Below, one piece after another: positions 32,000-41,738 of a stretch of 64,000 bases of DNA. Under the pieces are notes generated by a model. It saw nothing but the letters and a program-made list of their open reading frames with translations. It was not told the DNA's origin and ran no database searches. The DNA is from Nitrospirota bacterium (GTDB lineage: Bacteria; UBA2233): positions 165,246 to 229,245 of the forward strand of contig WOZJ01000057.1 in NCBI GenBank assembly GCA_011620345.1, written 5' to 3'. The translations under genes and the position numbers were made by a program. Within the stretch, counting starts at the first letter, position 1, and every line of letters starts with the position of its first letter.

Positions 32000-32539
32000 A
32001 TTACACAGCGAGACGTTACCCAGGAACCTCGAACAGGACCGGAAGAGCCGCTTCCCGATGTGCTTCGCCTCGTTGACGAGGAAGGGGGGCAGTTGGGGGT
32101 TCTTTCTTCAAAAGACGCACTCGTGATCGCCCAGGAAAGAGGGCTGGATCTTGTGGTTGTTTCTCCTAAGGCCGATCCACCCGTGTATCGGCTGATGGAT
32201 TACGGCAAGTATAAGTATCTCCAGCGCAAGAAGCAGCAAGAAAGCAAGCGCAAGCAAGTCTCCATAGAAATGAAGGAGATTAAGCTGAGCCCAAGGACGG
32301 ATACCCATGACATCGAAGTCAAAGTAAAGCATATCCTTAGGTTCCTAGAAGAGGGCAATAAGGCCAAGGTAAACGTTGTCTTTAAAGGAAGAGAACTTGC
32401 AAGGCCGGCCTTAGGGCTTGAAATCTTCGAACAGATCAAGCAAAGGCTGGAGGACGGCGCCCTTATTGAATCTGAGCCCAAGATGGAGGGGAAGGTCATG
32501 AGCATGGTCCTTGCCCCAAAGGCCAAGAAAAAAACGTAG
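32000..32539 (+). CDS. infC: Translation initiation factor IF-3, probably starting at AUU
   Basis: IF-3 binds the 30S subunit and checks the start codon. The protein has the N-domain (LRLVDEEGGQLGVLSSKDAL, MDYGKYKY) and the C-domain (KLSPRTDTHDIEVKVKHILRFLEEG). The ORF-track start is a GTG at 31973, inside thrS. An in-frame ATT at 32000 has the strong G-rich site AGGGGGGGA four bases upstream, and AUU is the known start of infC in many bacteria, where it lets IF-3 limit its own synthesis. I therefore chose ATT (179 residues). The run A7G7 just before it deserves checking for sequence error. Confidence 0.9.
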   Translation: MTQRDVTQEPRTGPEEPLPDVLRLVDEEGGQLGVLSSKDALVIAQERGLDLVVVSPKADPPVYRLMDYGKYKYLQRKKQQESKRKQVSIEMKEIKLSPRTDTHDIEVKVKHILRFLEEGNKAKVNVVFKGRELARPALGLEIFEQIKQRLEDGALIESEPKMEGKVMSMVLAPKAKKKT

Positions 32540-32549
32540 AGGAGCAACC

Positions 32550-32753
32550 ATGGCAAAAAACAAGATCAAAACCTGCCGGTCTCTTGCAAAGAGGCTGAAG
32601 ATAACGGGTGGGGGGAAGATCAAAAGGATGAAGTCGGGCAAGAGTCACCTCCTTACCTGCAAGTCAAGAAAGCGCAAGAGGGGCCTTCGGCATGCCGCGC
32701 TGGTCGATACAACGCTGGTATGGGCGGTCAACCGTATGGCGCCATACCTTTAA
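32550..32753 (+). CDS. rpmI: Large ribosomal subunit protein bL35
   Basis: This 67-residue, highly basic protein has the typical K-K-R pattern (KRLKITGGGKIKRMKSGKSH, CKSRKRKRGLR). AGAGGAG precedes ATG 32550. It lies between infC and rplT, the usual order. Confidence 0.95.
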   Translation: MAKNKIKTCRSLAKRLKITGGGKIKRMKSGKSHLLTCKSRKRKRGLRHAALVDTTLVWAVNRMAPYL

Positions 32754-32771
32754 GGAAAAGGAGACGGATCG

Positions 32772-33131
32772 ATGGCACGCGCAAAAGGTGGCCCGACTCG
32801 GGCAAGGCGTAGGAAGCGCATTCTCAATAGGGCGGAAGGATACTACGGGGCAAGGAGTAGGCTACATCGAATTGCCTCTCAGTCTGTAGACAAAGCGCTC
32901 CAATATGCCTACGCAGACAGAAAGAAAAGAAAACGCGAGTTTCGCAAGCTTTGGATCGTTCGGATCAACGCAATGGTCAGGGAGCTTGGGCTTACCTACA
33001 GCGCGTTCATGGGCATGCTCGCAAAGCGAGGGGTAGCCCTGAATAGAAAAATGCTCGCTAAAATGGCCTACGAAGACGCCGCTTGGTTCAAGGCGCTCGT
33101 TGAGGAGCTGCGCTCGGCGAATGCAGCCTGA
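32772..33131 (+). CDS. rplT: Large ribosomal subunit protein bL20
   Basis: This 119-residue basic protein begins MARAKGGPTRARRRKRIL and contains YADRKKRKREFRKLWIVRIN, the bL20 core needed early in 50S assembly. It follows rpmI by 18 bp. Its last 11 bases overlap the likely pheS start. Confidence 0.96.
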   Translation: MARAKGGPTRARRRKRILNRAEGYYGARSRLHRIASQSVDKALQYAYADRKKRKREFRKLWIVRINAMVRELGLTYSAFMGMLAKRGVALNRKMLAKMAYEDAAWFKALVEELRSANAA

Positions 33132-34152
33132 AGCACCAGAACGCCTCGAAGAGCTCGTAGCACGCGCGCTCGAGGATTTAGAAAGCGTCAAGACGATTGA
33201 AGCGCTTGATTCGCTCAAGACCAGGCTCTTGGGTAGGAAGGGCCTTCTTGCCGACGCGTTCGCGGGCATGCGAATGCTTCCAGAGGATCGGCGTGGCCGC
33301 TTTGGCAAGCAGCTAAATGAAGCCAAAGCATCCATGCTGGAGAGGTTTGAGGCAAAAAAGCGCCAGCTCGAGACAGGGCAAAAGGCTAACCCCTCCTCTT
33401 CTGTGCTGGATGTCTCCTTGCCAGGGCCTTTGCCGCAAGTAGGAAAGCTCCACCCCATAAGCCAGGTGCAAGACGAGATCCTTGCCATCTTCATGCAAAT
33501 GGGCTACAGCGTCGCCAAAGGGCCGGAGTTGGAAGACGACTACCATAATTTTGAAGCGCTCAATATCCCCAAGCACCATCCGGCGAGGGATATGCAAGAC
33601 ACCTTCTTCGTCCAGGATACGGGTGGTTTTTTGCTGCGGACTCATACCTCTCCGGTCCAGATCCGGGTAATGGAGCGTCTAGGCGTTCCCGCTCAGGTCG
33701 TGGCTCCTGGAAGAGTTTACAGAAGAGACCTCGACCCTACCCACTCTCCTATGTTTCACCAGGTTGAGGGGCTGATGATCGACAAGGACGTCTCGTTTGC
33801 AGACCTAATCGGTACGCTTGATTTCTTCTCCAAGCGATTCTTCGGCCCGGACGCCGCCGTTCGTTTTAGGCCTAGCTACTTCCCCTTTACAGAGCCCAGC
33901 GCCGAGGTTGACGTACGCTGTATTTTTTGCAAAGGGGAAGGCTGCCGGGTATGCAAGAATTCCGGCTACCTCGAGGTCTTGGGTTGCGGGATGGTTCATC
34001 CTGCCGTCCTTGAAGCCTGCAGGGTCGACCCGGATGCGTGGCAAGGCTTTGCTTTTGGCCTGGGAGTCGAGCGGTTGGCCATGCTCAAGCTTGGCATCGA
34101 CGACATTCGGCTGTTCTACGAAAACCACCCGAGCTTTCTTGCGCAGTTCTAG
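33121..34152 (+). CDS. pheS: Phenylalanine-tRNA ligase alpha subunit
   Basis: This 343-residue protein has an N-terminal coiled-coil (tRNA-binding) region and a class II core with motif 2 (YRRDLDPTHSPMFHQVEG) and motif 3 (GFAFGLGVERLAMLKLGID). It pairs with PheT in an alpha2-beta2 enzyme. ATG 33121 is preferred over the ORF-track 33100 start and overlaps rplT by 11 bp. pheT follows two bases after the stop. Confidence 0.96.
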   Translation: MQPEAPERLEELVARALEDLESVKTIEALDSLKTRLLGRKGLLADAFAGMRMLPEDRRGRFGKQLNEAKASMLERFEAKKRQLETGQKANPSSSVLDVSLPGPLPQVGKLHPISQVQDEILAIFMQMGYSVAKGPELEDDYHNFEALNIPKHHPARDMQDTFFVQDTGGFLLRTHTSPVQIRVMERLGVPAQVVAPGRVYRRDLDPTHSPMFHQVEGLMIDKDVSFADLIGTLDFFSKRFFGPDAAVRFRPSYFPFTEPSAEVDVRCIFCKGEGCRVCKNSGYLEVLGCGMVHPAVLEACRVDPDAWQGFAFGLGVERLAMLKLGIDDIRLFYENHPSFLAQF

Positions 34153-34154
34153 GT

Positions 34155-36557
34155 ATGCTGGCTTCAAAGGGATTGCTGGAAAGGCTTGCAGGTTTTTCTA
34201 TTCCGCTCGATAGGCTCGAGGCAACGCTCATGCAGGCCGGGTTTGAGCTCGAGAATATCCAGAACTTCGTACCCGAGTTTCAAGGCGTTGTCACGGCCTC
34301 GATCGAGGAAATTCGCAAACACCCCAATGCCGACCGGCTGAGCCTTTGTCGGCTTCGCTCGAATGGGCGAACATTCGACGTCGTCTGCGGGGCGACGAAC
34401 ATCCACGAGGGGGTTGTCGTCCCTTTAGCCTTAGAAGGCGCTACGCTTCAAGGGAGGACGATTTCTGCCGCCAAGATCCGTGGGATCGCCTCGGAGGGAA
34501 TGCTTTGCTCCCAAAAAGAGCTCGGCGTCTCCCAGGAGCACGAGGGAATCTGGCTGCTTCCTAAAGGAACACCCGTTGGCGTGCCCCTGGAGGAAGCCTT
34601 AGGGCTTCCTGACGTGGTTTTCGATGTCAGCATTCCTCCAAATCGGGGAGATGCCCTGTCCCATTTCGGCCTCCTTCGAGAGCTTCTTATGATTTTGGGC
34701 GAGCCTTCACCGCGGCTTCCCGTGCAGGAATCACTCCCGTTTGTTGGAGAAACGCCGGTTGAAATAGATCTGGCCGAGGATTGCGGCTGCACAGGATATG
34801 TCGGAACCTTGCTCGAGAACTTAGAGGAAATTCAAACCCCCCTTTGGCTATCTAGGCTTCTTTTGAGGCTTGGCAAGCGTTCCGTAGACTTTTGGGTCGA
34901 TCTTGCCAATTACGTGCTTCTGGAGGTTGGCCAGCCCTTGCATACATTCGATGCCGATCTCCTGAAGGGCGCGAAAATTCACGTGCGCTCGGACATAGGG
35001 GAAAGAGAGTTCCGTGCGCTCGATTCCAGGGCCTACAAAATACCGAAAGGGGCCGTTTGGATCCTCGATGAAGAAGGGCCGGTTGCCCTGGCAGGCATCA
35101 TCGGCGGTGCCGACTCGATGGTAACGTCATCTACCCGGCGGGTCCTTCTTGAAGCCGCCCGTTTCGACCCTATACGCATACGAAAGACCGCGAGAGAGCT
35201 GCGACTCACTACGGATGCGTCTTTCCGGTTTGAGCGCGGTGTAGAAAAAGAACTTGCCCCGTTGGCAACCATGCGCTTCCTTGGACTGACGCTGGAGGAG
35301 TGTCCCGGAGTTCAGCTTTACCGCCCCAGCGTTGCTGGGGATTTTCAAAGCCCTCGGACGACAGTGCATATCGTTCTCCCCAAGGTTGAAAAGCTTCTAG
35401 GCTTTCCCCTGTCCAATGAAAAGGCGTTTGATATGCTTGGGCGTTTGGGTGAAATCATCGAAGGCCCCGAAAGCGGGTTTGACCTGCGGGTTGCTTCTTA
35501 TCGGCAAGACATCCAAAGGCCGTGCGATGTTGCCGAGGAAATCGCAAGGTTCGTGGGCTATGGATCGTTCCTGCAAACCATGCCAAAGCCGGTATATTCG
35601 GTAGCGATGGAAGCCACGCTTGCCGAGCTTCCCGTGGTGGTTGAGACAAAGGCCTATCTTAGGGCTTATGGGTTCTGCGAGGTGGTGACTTACCCGTTTT
35701 CGAGCCGGAATATGCTCGAGGCGCTAGAGGGCTTTGACCCGTTTGACATGGGGAGCTCTTTAATGCTTGAAAACCCCCTCCAGGCAACAGACCCCTACCT
35801 CAGAAACACCCTTGCCTTAAGCTTGATGAAGGTATTAAGGACGCATACGGGCGCCGCAAAGGATGTCGTACGGTGCTTTGAGGTTGCACGTATTTTTGGA
35901 CGTTCAAAGGAAGGCAAGCCATCCGAGCGAGAGACGCTTGGAATCCTTCTCAAGGGCGGCCTCGCCAGGGCAGTTTGGGAAAGAGCTGTCCCTTTAAGCC
36001 CTTTGCAGGCCTTAAAGGGTATTGCCGAGAATGTCTTGAGTTTTTTGTGCCTTTCTCGTAGCGTCGTTCGGCCGGAAAGCGGCCTTTTCTGGGAGGCCAA
36101 CAGGGGTTTTCGTATCGAGGAGGCGGCCTCGGGCTCTCCTGTCGCCGTGTTCGGAGAGGTATCCCAAAAGGCGCTCCGAGCGTTCGATGTGAAGACGAAA
36201 GGGGTTTATTTTTTGGAAGTTCTTTTTCCTCAGGTCCAAAAGGCCAGGACAACGGCTTACCGGCCTTTTGGGCGCTTTCCGGCTGTATTGCGGGATATCT
36301 CGTTTGTCGCTCCCGAACAGTTGGCCTACCAAGAGCTTGAGGATGCCATCGAACGTTGCCGCCCTGAACTCTTGGCAGCTTACGAACTTTTCGACGTGTA
36401 CCAAGGAGGGGCTATCCCTCCCGGGTTTAAAGTGTATAATGTGAGGTGTACGTACCAGAGTATGGAGCGAACGCTTACCGATGAAGAGGCGAATGGCGTA
36501 CACTTTGGGTTCATCGAACAGCTCACCCAAAAGCTTCCCATCAAATTACGGACCTAA
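34155..36557 (+). CDS. pheT: Phenylalanine-tRNA ligase beta subunit
   Basis: This 800-residue protein has an N-terminal B1 region, the EMAP/OB tRNA-binding domain ([16 protein letters not shown]), the B3/B4 editing domain, the B5 domain and a C-terminal FDX-ACB domain ([13 protein letters not shown]) that binds tRNA-Phe. The track ORF begins at 34038 inside pheS; ATG 34155 gives the family N-terminus and length. tRNA-Pro follows directly. Confidence 0.96.
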   Translation: MLASKGLLERLAGFSIPLDRLEATLMQAGFELENIQNFVPEFQGVVTASIEEIRKHPNADRLSLCRLRSNGRTFDVVCGATNIHEGVVVPLALEGATLQGRTISAAKIRGIASEGMLCSQKELGVSQEHEGIWLLPKGTPVGVPLEEALGLPDVVFDVSIPPNRGDALSHFGLLRELLMILGEPSPRLPVQESLPFVGETPVEIDLAEDCGCTGYVGTLLENLEEIQTPLWLSRLLLRLGKRSVDFWVDLANYVLLEVGQPLHTFDADLLKGAKIHVRSDIGEREFRALDSRAYKIPKGAVWILDEEGPVALAGIIGGADSMVTSSTRRVLLEAARFDPIRIRKTARELRLTTDASFRFERGVEKELAPLATMRFLGLTLEECPGVQLYRPSVAGDFQSPRTTVHIVLPKVEKLLGFPLSNEKAFDMLGRLGEIIEGPESGFDLRVASYRQDIQRPCDVAEEIARFVGYGSFLQTMPKPVYSVAMEATLAELPVVVETKAYLRAYGFCEVVTYPFSSRNMLEALEGFDPFDMGSSLMLENPLQATDPYLRNTLALSLMKVLRTHTGAAKDVVRCFEVARIFGRSKEGKPSERETLGILLKGGLARAVWERAVPLSPLQALKGIAENVLSFLCLSRSVVRPESGLFWEANRGFRIEEAASGSPVAVFGEVSQKALRAFDVKTKGVYFLEVLFPQVQKARTTAYRPFGRFPAVLRDISFVAPEQLAYQELEDAIERCRPELLAAYELFDVYQGGAIPPGFKVYNVRCTYQSMERTLTDEEANGVHFGFIEQLTQKLPIKLRT

Positions 36558-36563
36558 GAAAGG

Positions 36564-36641
<78 letters not shown>

Positions 36642-36683
36642 TCTTCCTCCTAATACCTACGAACCAATCAGACGGGTAGGATC

Positions 36684-37493
36684 ATGCAGGAAACGCGGCC
36701 TCTCGTTCTCGTGACGAACGATGACGGCGTCGATTCTGACGGCATTGAGGCGCTGGCCGCTGCCGCTGGCGCATTTGGTGAAGTATGGGTTGTTGCCCCC
36801 AGTTCCGAACAGAGCGGAGTAGGGCATGGTATCACGCTTCACCGGCCATTAAAAGTTGAGCAGTGCTCCGAAAGAACGTACTGCGTCAACGGAACCCCAT
36901 CCGATTGCGTATGGCTTGCGATTCGAAGCCTATTGCCAAGAAAACCGAGACTTGTCCTTTCTGGGATCAACAGGGGTGCAAATCTTGGTGAAGACGTGAC
37001 CTATTCAGGCACGGTGGCGGGCGCAATGGAAGGCGCGCTGCGTGGAGTACCTTCTATTGCCTTTTCGCTTGTCGGCAGGGATGTGTTCGATTTTTCTTGG
37101 ACAAAAGATTGGGTGTACAAGGTCATCGAAGGGATGGAGGCGCTGCAAGACGAAGGGGATCTCTTGCTGTCCGTCAACCTTCCTCCTTTTGGAAACGGGT
37201 GGATACGCGGGATTCAGGTCACGCGAATGGCCAGGGGGCTTTGCAGGGTTGACGGCCATGTGGTTGCGACCACCGACCCGGAGGGCAACAAGATATACAG
37301 CTTTGCCAAAAAAGACATTCTTAGCGACCTTGAGCCGGGTACGGATGTGTACGCCGTCTTGAACGGATATGTATCTGTTACGCCTCTTGTTCTTGACTGG
37401 ACAAGATACAGCATGTCTGGGGCGCTAGAGCAAGCTTACGCCTTAAAGGCGCAGAACCCGAAACAGAGCACGGTGGCAAGGGAGGTCCTTTAA
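36684..37493 (+). CDS. surE: 5'/3'-nucleotidase SurE
   Basis: This 269-residue metal-dependent phosphatase acts on nucleoside monophosphates. The metal site is in LVTNDDGVDSDGIEAL, and NGTPSDCV and SGINRGANLGEDVTYSGTV are classic SurE loops. Length is normal. ATG 36684 lies 44 bp after tRNA-Pro. Two exported-protein genes follow in the same direction. Confidence 0.95.
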   Translation: MQETRPLVLVTNDDGVDSDGIEALAAAAGAFGEVWVVAPSSEQSGVGHGITLHRPLKVEQCSERTYCVNGTPSDCVWLAIRSLLPRKPRLVLSGINRGANLGEDVTYSGTVAGAMEGALRGVPSIAFSLVGRDVFDFSWTKDWVYKVIEGMEALQDEGDLLLSVNLPPFGNGWIRGIQVTRMARGLCRVDGHVVATTDPEGNKIYSFAKKDILSDLEPGTDVYAVLNGYVSVTPLVLDWTRYSMSGALEQAYALKAQNPKQSTVAREVL

Positions 37494-37517
37494 ATTTTTT
37501 GGTTCGATCGACGCGTT

Positions 37518-38342
37518 GTGCAGGTTTGCCTGTGGATTTTTCTACTCTTGCCTTCAGCAGAAGGGCGTGCGCATGGGCTTTGGGTCCAGGAGGAGAAGGC
37601 ATGGGTGAGCTACCTGTGGTTTACAAGGGTCGATGGCGAGCGCCCCTACCTTAAAATCCTTGGGCAAGCTTTGAACGAACAAGAACTTGAGCTCATCGAG
37701 AGAATTGCCCTGAAAGAAGTAGAGATGCTTAACGAGATATCCAAAATGAGGAACTCGAACCGTCAGAAGCCTGTCAAGATGTTCAAAGAGCTCCACGCGA
37801 TCCTCCCAGAACGAATCGCAGAATTATTAGGGGTTGCCGTGGAGCAGGCCAGGGAGGATTGGCTGAGGATGAGGGATCGGGCAAGAATTACCTTTCCCCA
37901 AAACATAGCGCTCGTGTACGCTACGCAGTATCACGGAGATACCGCTCTCGAGGCGGCGTTGCCGGATAAGTTTGTCAAGTTTGCCAACAGAGGGTGGAGG
38001 GTTCAGCCCGGTTACGAAAGCCCCCCCTTCTTTGCGTTTCTTCGCCTTCAAGCGGGAAGCGGCCAATTCATCGGATTTCCTGTCTGGGACGTTGGACCCT
38101 GGAACGAGGATGACGACTACTGGCACGATGGGGGCCGAAGGCGCATGTTTGGAGACCTTCCAAGAGGCCTTCCCGAGGCCGAGGCCGCTTTTTTTGACGG
38201 CTACAACGGGGGGAAGGACCAGTTTGGTAGACCCATCCTAAACCCGGCCGGTGTAGACCTGACTACAGAGGCTGCGGCACGTTTGGGCCTTGATCCGCTT
38301 GAAAATGCCTGGGTCGAACTCGATATGGGGGAACTTTCGTGA
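37518..38342 (+). CDS. Exported protein of unknown function with a conserved VWDVGPWN-type domain
   Basis: This 274-residue protein starts at GTG and has a short signal peptide (LWIFLLLPSAEGRAHG). The middle is helical and charged. The C-terminal third has FPVWDVGPWNEDDDYW, then DLPRGLPEAEAAFFDGYNGG and LNPAGVDLTTEAA. I recall similar stretches in secreted proteins of Actinobacteria and Chloroflexi that may adopt a double-psi beta-barrel, but I cannot confirm that here. There is no good ribosome site before the GTG, so the start is uncertain. It overlaps the next gene by four bases (GTGA). Confidence 0.6.
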   Translation: MQVCLWIFLLLPSAEGRAHGLWVQEEKAWVSYLWFTRVDGERPYLKILGQALNEQELELIERIALKEVEMLNEISKMRNSNRQKPVKMFKELHAILPERIAELLGVAVEQAREDWLRMRDRARITFPQNIALVYATQYHGDTALEAALPDKFVKFANRGWRVQPGYESPPFFAFLRLQAGSGQFIGFPVWDVGPWNEDDDYWHDGGRRRMFGDLPRGLPEAEAAFFDGYNGGKDQFGRPILNPAGVDLTTEAAARLGLDPLENAWVELDMGELS

Positions 38343-38764
38343 AGATCAAATGGCAGGTTGGGTTGACCCTATGTTTCTCGCTGCTCCTTGGCTGCGGCAA
38401 CAAGGAGGCATACTACAAAAGCGTTGCGCACGACTTAAACGCCACCATCCGGCTTCAAGAAGAGGTTGATTCGGGGCATAATACGGGCAACCTAGACCCT
38501 AAAGATACGGCCATGCGCTTTCTGAATGAATCCTTAAACGACCCCGGTCCGTTCGAAGATGTTCGCGTCGGGAAGGAAAAAAAGGGGCGCGTTCGGGTAT
38601 GGGTGCGTTCTTTACGGTCCGGCTATGAGCTTGAGCTATTTCGGCCAATCCGCCCTGACTCCAGCGGAATTTTTGTGGTGAGCGGCTACCGGACGCTTTC
38701 CCCAGAAGAGGTAGCCAAAAGCTTCCCTAAGGAAAAACCCAAGGATCCTTCGGAAACGAACTAA
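38339..38764 (+). CDS. Lipoprotein of unknown function
   Basis: This 141-residue protein has a lipobox (SLLLGC followed by GN) after a short hydrophobic signal. The mature part is charged with strand-like segments (GRVRVWVRSLRSGYELELF, SSGIFVVSGYRTL). It starts at GTG and is coupled to the previous gene by a four-base overlap. Its last 38 bases overlap the 3' end of the M24 peptidase gene on the other strand. The Asn after Cys does not indicate inner-membrane retention (no Asp at +2). Confidence 0.6.
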   Translation: MKIKWQVGLTLCFSLLLGCGNKEAYYKSVAHDLNATIRLQEEVDSGHNTGNLDPKDTAMRFLNESLNDPGPFEDVRVGKEKKGRVRVWVRSLRSGYELELFRPIRPDSSGIFVVSGYRTLSPEEVAKSFPKEKPKDPSETN

Positions 38765-39863
38765 GCACTTCGAGCCCGTCTTTTGTGAGGACGACGTCGT
38801 CTTCGATCCGCACCCCGCCTAGATCAGGGTAGTAAAGGCCCGGCTCAACCGTTACTACCGCGCCTTCGGGCAAGGGGATATCCTCGTTTCCTATTCTTGG
38901 GGGCTCGTGGATATCCAGCCCAAGGCCGTGGCCCGTGGTATGGATGAACCCGAAGGGCAACTCGGCCGTCATGTCCGTTGAAAAACCGCTGGCCTCGAAG
39001 TGTGCTACAACAGCCCGGTGGACGCTCGAGGCGTTCACTCCGGCCCTTAAGCGCTCAATGGCGATTCCTTGTGCCTTAAGCACGGCACGGTACATCCGCT
39101 CGAGCCTTTCGGGCGGCCTGCCTTTGACGAACGTACGCGTGATGTCGGCAAAGTATCTTGTCTGTAGGCTCCTTGGGAACACATCGACCACGATGGGAGT
39201 GTGGGCCAGGATGGGGCCGTGTCCCTCTTCGTGAGGCAGCGCAGAGAGCGGGCCTGAGGCCACGATCGTGTGTTGCGCAAGCAGCCCGTTCTCAAACAGG
39301 GTGCGCTCCAACGCGTTGCGAAGCCGCTCGCTTGTAAGCGGCTCTCCTTCAAGGACCACGCGACCCTCTTTCACTCTTGCCCGCTTTAGGATGTCCACGA
39401 CAACCTGAAGGGCATGTTCGGTTGCCTCAATCGCAACCTTGATCCACCCCACCTCCTGAGGGGATTTTTGCAGCCGTTCTGGAAAGAAGGGCAGCTCTTG
39501 CTGGACATCAACTATAAGGCCCATCTCAGAAAGGCCGACATAGAACCGTGCCGGGAAATCGGGCGGGACGAGGAGCGATTCGATTTGATTCGTTAGAAGG
39601 AAGCGGCCGAGAAGCTCTGGAAGCTTTAGCGTTTCGCCTGGGCTTTGTAGCGCCCTCCGGAGGCTCTCCAAAGAAAGCACCTCCGTAACTCTTGCCGTCG
39701 CCTGCGCCCTGGCAAACTCGAGAGGGCTGACAAGAAGGGATGTTTTGGCGTCTTGCTCCAAGAACACGACGGGATCCGGGGCAAGAAAGCCCGTCTTGTA
39801 GAAAAGGTCGGAGGAATGCTCCGGGCTGGCAACAATCAGCCGTGCAGGAGGATGGCTACCCAT
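38727..39863 (-). CDS. M24 family metallopeptidase (Xaa-Pro aminopeptidase/dipeptidase type)
   Basis: This 378-residue protein has a variable N-terminal domain and a pita-bread catalytic domain. The five metal ligands are visible: D in VVDVFPRS, D in FADITRTF, H in HTTGHGLGLDIHE, E in VTVEPGLYY and E in RIEDDVV. It removes N-terminal residues next to proline or cleaves Xaa-Pro dipeptides. It overlaps lutC by 28 bp, so it is the last gene of the ilvD-lutABC operon. A frequent partner of LUD-domain genes in some genomes, it may serve amino-acid catabolism. Confidence 0.9.
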   Translation of the reverse strand: MGSHPPARLIVASPEHSSDLFYKTGFLAPDPVVFLEQDAKTSLLVSPLEFARAQATARVTEVLSLESLRRALQSPGETLKLPELLGRFLLTNQIESLLVPPDFPARFYVGLSEMGLIVDVQQELPFFPERLQKSPQEVGWIKVAIEATEHALQVVVDILKRARVKEGRVVLEGEPLTSERLRNALERTLFENGLLAQHTIVASGPLSALPHEEGHGPILAHTPIVVDVFPRSLQTRYFADITRTFVKGRPPERLERMYRAVLKAQGIAIERLRAGVNASSVHRAVVAHFEASGFSTDMTAELPFGFIHTTGHGLGLDIHEPPRIGNEDIPLPEGAVVTVEPGLYYPDLGGVRIEDDVVLTKDGLEVLSSFPKDPWVFP

Positions 39864-40372
39864 TTTGGCCCGTGTACTCCCTTGATTAATTTTTTTTCGA
39901 TGTCAGAGGTCTGGCTTGGCCCCGTGACAAGGCTAAGAATGGCAGGGAGAGGGGAGGTAAGCTCTAAAAAGAGTTCTTTGTAGGCTGGGAGAATTTTTTT
40001 TGCATCGAGCACCACAAGAAGCCCTGCCGGCACGAGCGTTACAAGCGGGTTGGTCTTGATGAAGGCTAACGACCCGGAATAGGCAAGCCCAAAATCTGCC
40101 CTTGCCACGCCGAGCGCCACGTTGGGGGAGGAGTCAATCTCCCGGGGCTCCAACGGAAAAGCGCTTTGAAACCCGGACTCGGATAGGGCTTCTTCGAGGA
40201 AGGGGGGAGAGTTTTCCATGGCTGGGTCCACCCAGGCCTCTTGAAAGCCGGTAGCCGTTCGGATTTTGTCGAGCCATTCCTTTAGTGCCGGGGTTGGGCC
40301 GTGTGGAAAGACGGCAACGTCGAGTCTTTCGGCCTGCTTCAGGAATTGCTCAAGCAGCGTCTGTGTGGTCAC
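39836..40372 (-). CDS. lutC: LutC-type LUD domain protein
   Basis: This protein of about 178 residues has the LUD (DUF162) pattern: LGVARADFGLAYSGSLAF and VPAGLLVVLDAKKIL. LutC is the third subunit of the LutABC L-lactate oxidase complex. The ORF track runs up to 40501, but the upstream part is lutB in another frame; GTG 40372 with GGAAAGG upstream fits the family N-terminus. It overlaps lutB by 23 bp. Confidence 0.85.
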   Translation of the reverse strand: MTTQTLLEQFLKQAERLDVAVFPHGPTPALKEWLDKIRTATGFQEAWVDPAMENSPPFLEEALSESGFQSAFPLEPREIDSSPNVALGVARADFGLAYSGSLAFIKTNPLVTLVPAGLLVVLDAKKILPAYKELFLELTSPLPAILSLVTGPSQTSDIEKKLIKGVHGPKWVAILLHG

Positions 40373-41738
40373 CCCAAAACCTTTCCTGAAAGGAGCGGGA
40401 TGCCGGAACCGGCAGGTCTCTAGCTTTTCCCCAGCCAAGGACATGTTCGATGTAGGGAATGGCAAGCATCGGTCGTACGAGGCGCCTTGCCAAAGAAACA
40501 ACCCTTGGATGCCTGCCGATATGGGATGCCAACAAGAAGGCCAGGTAGCGAACCCCCTTGGCTGGTGAGCGCGCGGCGTGGTGGAAGAACTGTTCTCTTA
40601 CGGCTAGAAGCTGGCCAGGAATGTCGATCCCTACAGGACATATTTCCCTACAGGCGCCGCAGAGCGTCGAGAAAAACCCGAGCCGTTCCGTTCCTTTAGG
40701 ATGAATACCGGGCATAAGAATGGCTCCTATAGGCCCCATGTAGGGTGCTTGGTAGGCGTGCCCCCCTATGTGGCGGTACACGACGCAAGCGTTCAGACAG
40801 GCACCGCACCGGATACAAGCGAGCGTCTCACGCCTTTTGGGGTCAGAAAGGAGCCCGGATCGTCCGTTGTCGACGAGGATCAAATAGAAGAAACGGTCTT
40901 GTTCGGGTGCCTTGCGCCCAAACTCTGGCGGCGATAGGAGCGTTGTATAAGCGCCTGCGCGCTGGCCTGTGCCCGCAAGCGTCAGCACGGTCAGAAGCGT
41001 ACCTAGGCTTTCCATGTCTGGAGCGATCCGTTCTATCCCCATGAGGGCCACGTGAACCCTAGGGAGGAGAGCGCAGTACCTTAGGTTCCCCTCGTTTTCG
41101 ACAAATGCCAACGTACCCGTCTCGGCTACCCCAAAGTTGACTCCGGTGATCCCCATGTCGGCCGAGAAAAACTTCTCCCGCAAGAACACGCGGGCGAGCT
41201 CGGCGATGGCCGATTCTTCGTCCGGAACGTCTCTTTGGAAGACCCGGCTAAAAAGCTCTGCAATCTCGCGCTGGCTTTTGTGGATACAAGGCGTAAGGAT
41301 ATGCGAAGGCTTTTCTTTGGCCAGCTGGACAATAAGCTCGCCCAAGTCGGTCTCGACGACCTCGATCCCTGATTCCTCGAGGAACTCGTTGAGGCAAACC
41401 TCTTCCGAAAGCATCGATTTGGACTTGACCGCCCGCTTAACATCGTGACGCTTGGCAATGTCAAAGACAGCCCTGCGGGCCTCCTCGGCCGATTTAGCCT
41501 CGATTACACGAACCCCAGCGCCTTCGAGTACGCCGCGAAAGCGCTTGAGGTGCGAAGGAAGGCCGTTCAAGGTGTCCAGGCGGATCTTTCTTGCGCGCTG
41601 GACCAAATCTTGATACTCGGGAATTTCGGCCAGTGTAAGCGCGCGTTTCTGAAAGTAGTGCGCGATGGCGTTATCTAGGTTGGCTTCTAGCTGGAGGTTG
41701 GGCGAGGGAGTGTCGAGTAGCGAAAAGCGCGTCCTCAT
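40350..41738 (-). CDS. lutB: LutB-type iron-sulfur protein (L-lactate utilisation)
   Basis: This 462-residue protein has an N-terminal LUD domain (ITGVNFGVAETGTLAFVENEG, in part) and two [4Fe-4S] motifs: CIRCGACLNACVVY and CGACREICPVGIDIP. A C-terminal LutB domain of unknown role follows. LutABC oxidises L-lactate to pyruvate in the cytoplasm with electrons going to a membrane carrier. Overlaps with lutA (4 bp) and lutC (23 bp) show translational coupling. Confidence 0.93.
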   Translation of the reverse strand: MRTRFSLLDTPSPNLQLEANLDNAIAHYFQKRALTLAEIPEYQDLVQRARKIRLDTLNGLPSHLKRFRGVLEGAGVRVIEAKSAEEARRAVFDIAKRHDVKRAVKSKSMLSEEVCLNEFLEESGIEVVETDLGELIVQLAKEKPSHILTPCIHKSQREIAELFSRVFQRDVPDEESAIAELARVFLREKFFSADMGITGVNFGVAETGTLAFVENEGNLRYCALLPRVHVALMGIERIAPDMESLGTLLTVLTLAGTGQRAGAYTTLLSPPEFGRKAPEQDRFFYLILVDNGRSGLLSDPKRRETLACIRCGACLNACVVYRHIGGHAYQAPYMGPIGAILMPGIHPKGTERLGFFSTLCGACREICPVGIDIPGQLLAVREQFFHHAARSPAKGVRYLAFLLASHIGRHPRVVSLARRLVRPMLAIPYIEHVLGWGKARDLPVPASRSFQERFWGDHTDAA

